A DNA stretch of 64,000 nucleotides from Daphnia carinata (lineage: Eukaryota > Arthropoda > Branchiopoda > Diplostraca > Daphniidae), in contig NC_081334.1 of NCBI RefSeq assembly GCF_022539665.2, positions 4,992,424 to 5,056,423 of the forward strand, read 5' to 3'. The translations under genes were made by a program, and so were the position numbers. A model generated the notes under the pieces. That model was given only the letters and a program-made list of their open reading frames with translations, did no database searches and had not been told where the DNA came from. This document shows, one piece after another, positions 57,863 to 64,000 of this stretch; the stretch's first letter is position 1, and the number at the start of each line of letters is the position of its first letter.

Positions 57863-58679
57863 AAAATTTGTACCTGCAAACCATGAGACTCATTAGAATT
57901 GGTTAATAAATGTTGAAGTTAATAATCATCTCATAACTTGTATCCCGTGTATATGGATAGAAAAAAAATCAGCAACCATTATTGATTTCTCGTTTGTGTA
58001 TTATACATTTGTTTTTGAATTTTCGCTTTATAGCTTTTCTCGTGCGCCTTGATTATGAATGTCAACATTAGAAAAACTGGTCGATCTCGTAAACTAAAAA
58101 CAGTCATTAATCCGTGGGGACAAAGAGCGATCTCTGGGTGAATGTCAAATGACTGTTATTGAATTTCAATCGAATGAGACATTCATATTTACAAGTGTGC
58201 CAAAAGCGACACGTTTTAGACTAGACATTGCCATGGTAAAGGAACGTTACTGGTGGAACAGCAAGTCCTTCATCCCGCAAGGTTTAACGTCGTCGAAATA
58301 GAATGTCACAAGTGTTACTTGGATGGCAAAAAGTTATTTACAGAGAAGAACATCGAGATCAATCGTGTCATAACATCAAATTCGATAAGACATTGTAGGC
58401 AATCGTGCCCAATCCTCTAATATAACATGTATATCAATTTAGGTGAATTTTTGAAGATAATTGGTATGGCACACGTCGAGTTATGGTAAATATTAAATTA
58501 TTTTCGAGCTGACAATGTTGTGCAAGAAAGTTTTGCGTGTTGAGCCATCGTCCACCTCCAGCATGTCAAGCTATTTGTTCTAATCTTCCATAATCACAGC
58601 ATTCTTTCTTTTTCCTTAATTCAAACCAGTGTGGCATCCAAGACCGACGTCACTCCATTGTTTCTACAATGTGCCAAAT
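57863..58679. other. unique sequence between the palindrome and LRP4
   Basis: No gene recognised. It probably contains the LRP4 3' UTR (minus strand). No clear minus-strand AATAAA was found here; the nearest one (TTTATT near 57787) lies inside the palindrome arm. Confidence 0.45.
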
Positions 58680-61600
58680 TTACTGTAAGCAGATCGAATC
58701 CATCCGCAGAGGTGGGGTCGGCGGCGGAGTAGATGACGGGCCCGAGGACGATTCAATCACATCGGTCTCAGCTTCCAAATCCGTTTCCACTTCCAACGGT
58801 GGCTGACTGTGCGGAATCAACGAAGCAGCTTCTGTTTGGCTTTGTTTCTCGTCCTGTAGAATTTTGCAAAAGACATTTGTAGATATTTAGCTATCTAGCT
58901 AAATGCAAAACGTATTTACCTGCATGTCATACACACGTTCTTGAGTACGATCATATTTCCATCGTTGCCACGAGAATCCTTTCTTTTCTGCAACAACGAC
59001 GTCGGGAGCCGACGGCGAGTAATTCGGATTGGTGAATGTCAGGACGGAGACTTGCTGCGCCTGACGAGGTCCACGACCTAAGAATTGAAAGCAACCTCTT
59101 TTTATATTCGTTGTTTCAATTAGGGATCATGGGCAAACATACTTGAGTTCCATGGACAGTCGCGGTAACGACGACGCTGCCACTTGATCAATAGAACAGC
59201 CATCGCGGCTAAAAGAGCAGCCATGCCCACTACTAGGAGAACGATCATGGACGGATGGAGGACACCTGCGCTTGCACTTGGATCAAGACGGAACGGATTG
59301 TGAGGATACAAATCGCCAGTGGGTTCTAAATCACTCTCGAATGGATCCAATGCTGGACTCCAGTAATCTTCACTCGCGGAAATGTTGACAACAGCTGAAT
59401 GATAAACAAAACAATTGTTACAAATTATTTTGCGCAAACAATTTAGATGATGCAACTCACAAAAAGAGCAAGGAATGGCGTCGGGGATGTCTGGGCAAGC
59501 GCAGACGTAGGAAAGTGCCCGGAATAGACAGAGGTGCGTACAGCCGCCATTAGCAGTGGAACACGGATTTTTGCCCAGCTGTTTCTCTCTGGCGACAGCC
59601 CTAATCTCCATTAATCCTTCCAAGCCGTGACGCAAAACAGATCGTTGTTTCCCCGTCGCTTTGTCTACCCGTTCGATAGACTTGCTCCTCCAATCCGTCC
59701 AGTAAAGGAAACCTCCCAGTTGAGTCAAGCCAAACGGATGAGTGGCACCTTGGACCAGCTGCACTCTGAAACGGCCGCTAAGATCGGACGTCTCTATGCG
59801 ATCGAGTTGTGCATCAGCCCAGTAAAGCCGCTGGCCCTCGTAATCGATGGCTAAGCCGTTTGGCCAGCCCAGTTCCGAGGTGACAATGGCCACTCTGCGA
59901 GAGCCGTCCAAGAAAGAGCGCTCAATCTTGTGGCTCTGTCCCCAATCTGTCCAGTACAGCAGCCTATGCGAGCAAAACAAAGACGTTAAACAGTTTATTC
60001 GCGTTTGCGTGCCACCAGTTGATTTATTACCCTCGCTGAGGAAAGACGGCAACTGCGCGGGGTTCGTCCAATCCGCTACCGATGATGATCTTTCTGTTGG
60101 TTCCATCTAGACGCGATGCTTCTAACACGTTACGACCCGCATCCGTCCAGTAGAGATTATCAGCCTAAAGATTAGCCCACATTTCATGACGGTATTCATG
60201 CTAATAATCAGTGTGTTTTAATTACCAGCCAGTCAACGGCAAGTCCGTCTGGTGTAGTTAAATTGCTGGAAACGAGAGTTTCGACATTGGAAACATTACG
60301 GGCATCAACGCTGCGGATGACATCCAAATAGACATCGGTGTAGTAAAATCGCTGACGACCCCAATGAAAATCGACGCCAATCGCATTGTGGACACCGGGA
60401 ACGTTAAGAGCCACGTCCCACTGATCGGCCGTGTCCAATGAGATGCTGGAAAGTGTGTTACGTGTGGCGTAGAGCAAAAATGAATTCGGTGACGCCTGAC
60501 ATGTCGATCCATCGGGACTCATGAGGATGCCAGTCGGGCAACTGCAAGAGTAGCCGCGACCCCAAGGACTCCGCAGACATAAATGCGAACATCCTCCATT
60601 ATTTTTCCCACATGGGTTCTCTCGGTGAGACGAAACATCCGTCTCCTTTAACGAAGAGAATATGTTACTCATCTGTTATAAAACAAAAGAACGTCAATGC
60701 TTACCTTCCAAGCTGTTATGTCCATGAGATCATCAAGCATAGCGCGAATAGTCGATCGGTCAAGCGCCGTATTCTTGTCAGCCCTTTGCAGCGACTTGGT
60801 TTCCCAGTCAGTCCAGTAGATATATGAATCCAGTACTGTGATTCCATACGGATGCGACAATCCACTTAATACTTCTCGACGGTGAAGACCTTTGAATGAA
60901 TTTTCCATTAGTAAATCGAGTACGAACCGCAAGGTGGTTGATAGAAATAAACAGAACATACCTGATAGATCACAGGATTCGATGGTTTTCTTACGGGCGT
61001 CTGTCCAGTAGAGCGTATTGGCTGCGTGATCAATGGTCAACGAATTGGGCCAGCCAAGGTCAGTGGATACCAACACTTTACGGTTGCGTCCATCCATGTC
61101 GGCTTGTTCGATCCTCGGCTGTTTGCCCCAATCAGCCCAGAACAAGATGCCCGTAGAGTGACTAAGGACAAGACCTCTCGGCTTATCCATCAAGGTCCAA
61201 ATTAAAACTTTCCGGTTGGTGCCATCCTCAAGCTCAGCCACTTCAAGACTAGAACGGCCCGCATCAGTCCAATAAAGTTTTCGGTTAATTTCGTCGATGG
61301 CCAATCCTTCTACAGTGTCTAAGTTAAAGGCGATAACCTCTACGGCAGAGGGAGCTGATGTGCCTACAGGTAAAGCGCGGAAGATTTTGTCTTGAGTCGT
61401 ATCCGACCATACGACGTGTCCCGTTACGCGATCCACATCCAGCGCCACTACGTTCTTTTGAGGGGGCAAATCGAGAACGACGTCGATCAGGTAGGGCATA
61501 TCGAGAGACATTCGGCGGAGCTTGGAACGTTGTGCGAAAATAAGCGAAGTAGAGGGAGAGGATCGACAGGTTCGGCCATCCGCGGAAAGCTTAATTCCAG

Positions 61601-64000
61601 TAGGACAAGCGCACGAATGGCCAGCAGGAAGGGGTGCTAGCAAACATAGATGTGAACATCCGCCATTGTGCGACTGGCATAGGGATGGCACGGAGTAGCG
61701 GTTCGAATGGTAGACTCGAACGTCCATTAAATCCTCTAGTCCGGAACGGATCATAGTGCGCCGTTTGGCGTTGAGTTTGTCGGTGCTGTGAATAGCAGCC
61801 GTGTCCCAATCGGACCAAAATATTTGATTTTCGAACAAAGCCAATCCGAAAGGATGAGGAAGTTCAGCGCTAATCAGCACAGTCCGATTCTTTCCATCCA
61901 ATGAAGCGTATTCGATGGCTTTAGTGCCTCCATCGGCCCAATAAAGTCTCTCGCCTTCATGATCGATGGCCAGCCCGTTGGGCCAAGTCAGATTGCTGAT
62001 GACGATGACGGATCGTTGCGACCCATCCATTCCGGCCCGTTCGATTTTAGGTGTCTGTCCCCAGTCGGTCCAGTACATGTAGCCGCCGATAGGATCGACG
62101 ACAATGTCCCTGGGCCGGTCGAGTCCGTCCCAAATCAACAAACTCCGCAAGGTTCCGTCCAAGTTGCTCACTTCGATACGGTTCGTTCCGGCATCCGTCC
62201 AATAGAGTTTGCCCGTCACCCAATCAACGGCCAAGCCTTTGGAGAAAAGAAACGTCCATTAATAAATCGTCAAACGATTAATCATTTGATATTACAAAAT
62301 GTGACCGGACCGGAAAGGAGTCACACAGGGAAATGTGTGGAAAAAAAAAAAGGAGGAGCAAAAAACAAAAAGGAAGAGCTTTTTTCCAAACGGATGCATA
62401 AATATAGAAAGCAATACCGGCTGGCGATTCCAGATCGTTGGCGACAAGCGTCTGTTGGTTGGAACCGTTCCAGAAGGCTCGGTTGATGACATCCGACTCG
62501 ACGTCGGTCCAAAAAATGGTTTGACCTGCCAAACAAGATTTTTTTTTTTAAATTGAGGATAAACATAACAAGCTAATATAACACTCTGAAACAAAAACCG
62601 ATTTCAACACAAAAACGGTGGTAGATGTAAAAATGATATCTGTCTTTAAAACAAGACTTACTGGCACCGTCCCAGTCGAGGGCGACGGCCGACCGTACTC
62701 CCGTCAATGGCAGAACGTGATCGACTTCACCGGTGATATTGAGCGGGAATATTCTCAATTCCGATTTTTGAGCGAAAATCAGCAACTCTCCTGGCTGGCT
62801 AGTGCAAGTACGGCCACCAGGTGAAGTGAGTTGTAATCCAGGTGGACAAGCGCACGTGTAAGACGAACGGTTAGGTAAGCAAAGATGTGAACAGCCGCCT
62901 CGATTGCTACCGCAACGGTTCACATAATCCGGTTGCCTTAAAGGATGAATGCTGTGGATGTCCATAGGAAAATGCAAGTTGTTCCGCACCGTCCTGTTAA
63001 AATTAAAGTTTTAGATAAAGTAAATATAACATGAGTTGTTTATTGATTTCTTACCGGATATCATGTCCAGTTAGTTTATTCGCTTGATGAATGCTTTTGG
63101 TGTGCCAATCAGTCCAAAAGAGAGAATCCTCGAAGATTGTAATGGCGAAAGGATGTGGTAATCCGCGCTCCATAACTCTCCTACGGCCGGTGCCATCCAG
63201 CCTGACACTTTCAATGGCGTGATGCTTTGCGTCAGCCCAGTAAATGTGGTCGACCGTGTAGTCGATGGTCAGTCCGTTGGGCCAAACGAGGTTTTCCGTT
63301 ACTAGAATCTGCCGATTAGATCCGTCCATATCTGAACGTTCAATTCGAGGTTGGTGTCCCCAATCTGTCCAAATGACAGCCGCTGCTCCTGGATGAACTG
63401 CAATGGCTCGAGGTTTCTCAACGTTTTCCCAGACCAGAGTTCGGCGCATAGTTCCGTCTAATAAACTCACTTCAATCCTTCGCACTCCAGAATCCGTCCA
63501 GTACAAATTATCTGTTTTTAAATGAACACCATTAAAAACAAAATTTCTTTAAAAGTTTTTGAAATTTGAAATGAAATGCTAACTCACCGTGAATCCAATC
63601 GATAGCTACTCCGCCAGGGCTCTTTAAGCCCCACCAGACAGCGTCCGGTATGGCCGTGCCGTTGAGATGGGCCCGTTTGATGGCGTCCAGGGTGACGTCG
63701 GACCAGATGACGAGTCCCTTGCGGTAATGAAAGTCGAGGGCGATGGCGTTCTGAAGTCCATCGATGACCGAAGTGTATTCTTCTTCAAAGAGAGACACTT
63801 GTCGAATGTCCACTCGATTGGCAAAGATCAATCGGACGGGCTGGCCCATGGCTTTGCAGGACGTCTTGTCCGGCCGTAGGACATAGCCATCGACGCAGCT
63901 GCAGCTGAACCCGCCCACCGTATTGGTACACGATTGGCTGCAGTAAGTCTCTGTGGCGCATTCGTCGACATCGACGCAATTAACTCCGTCGCTAGAGAGC
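58680..64000 (-). CDS. LRP4: LRP4-like low-density lipoprotein receptor-related protein, partial (5' end outside window)
   Basis: Twelve minus-strand exons join in frame: 64000-63588, 63511-63055, 62993-62662, 62525-62418, 62236-60962, 60889-60705, 60645-60226, 60164-60031, 59963-59461, 59394-59143, 59077-58920 and 58853-58680 (stop TAA 58682-58680), about 1470 residues. The order is a calcium-binding EGF ([13 protein letters not shown]), then four six-bladed YWTD propellers, each followed by an EGF (for example [26 protein letters not shown]), a membrane segment ([21 protein letters not shown]) and a cytosolic tail with FTNPNY, an NPxY sorting motif. [17 protein letters not shown] and [11 protein letters not shown] match LRP4 rather than LRP5/6. 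Vertebrate LRP4 binds agrin and Wnt antagonists; in flies it organises synapses (family knowledge). The LDLa repeats expected upstream are outside the window. At 60646-60704 the acceptor ...TTAAAG is preferred over one giving a 32-base intron. Confidence 0.95.

Noticed and set aside
60673-60704. A 32-base intron in LRP4
   Set aside because: An acceptor 27 bases further on gives a normal 59-base intron, keeps frame and fits the family's spacing before the EGF cysteine better.
58680-64000. Assignment of the receptor to LRP5/6 (arrow)
   Set aside because: The calcium-binding EGF before the first propeller and the segments [10 protein letters not shown] and [11 protein letters not shown] match LRP4, and the tail lacks repeated PPPSP motifs.

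Overview
The window is animal nuclear DNA, most likely a cladoceran crustacean of the Daphnia type. The protein-coding genes are animal orthologues cut by many short introns (about 50-110 bp) with standard GT-AG sites. The intergenic DNA is full of long homopolymer runs, and a vasa-type helicase with CCHC zinc knuckles is present as fragments. The species is inferred from these traits only.

Layout: the 3' end of GOLPH3 (+, 1-590); MAT1, a CDK-activating-kinase subunit (+, 2010-3104); about 12.6 kb of homopolymer-rich DNA without a recognisable gene; a complete ten-exon SERINC (-, 15712-18089); two tandem CD36/SR-B scavenger receptor genes (+, 21236-26756 and 29116-31214) with nearly the same exon structure; a very large inverted repeat (31447-57862); and the 3' two-thirds of an LRP4-type receptor gene (-, 58680 to beyond 64000).

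The inverted repeat is the outstanding object. Two arms of about 11.5 kb (31447-42943 and 46331-57862) are near-identical reverse complements around a 3.4 kb unique loop. Each arm carries two broken vasa (DDX4) pieces in opposite orientation, giving the order A(+), B(-), loop, B'(+), A'(-). The arms also hold a basic chromatin-like ORF, a 23-bp minisatellite, two blocks rich in perfect hairpins, tRNA-like Pol III boxes and foldback elements. The loop holds a PLD6/Zucchini-like gene whose catalytic HKD motif lies downstream of a single in-frame TGA. Relics of two piRNA-pathway genes (Vasa and Zucchini) in one palindrome make it a candidate small-RNA source locus or a decaying germline gene cluster. 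This is an inference; no expression can be seen from sequence.

The conserved single-copy genes (GOLPH3, MAT1, SERINC, LRP4) have no evident functional link. The two CD36 genes are a local duplication that has diverged in N-terminus and disulfide pattern. All exon joins were deduced by eye from reading frame, splice consensus and family similarity.
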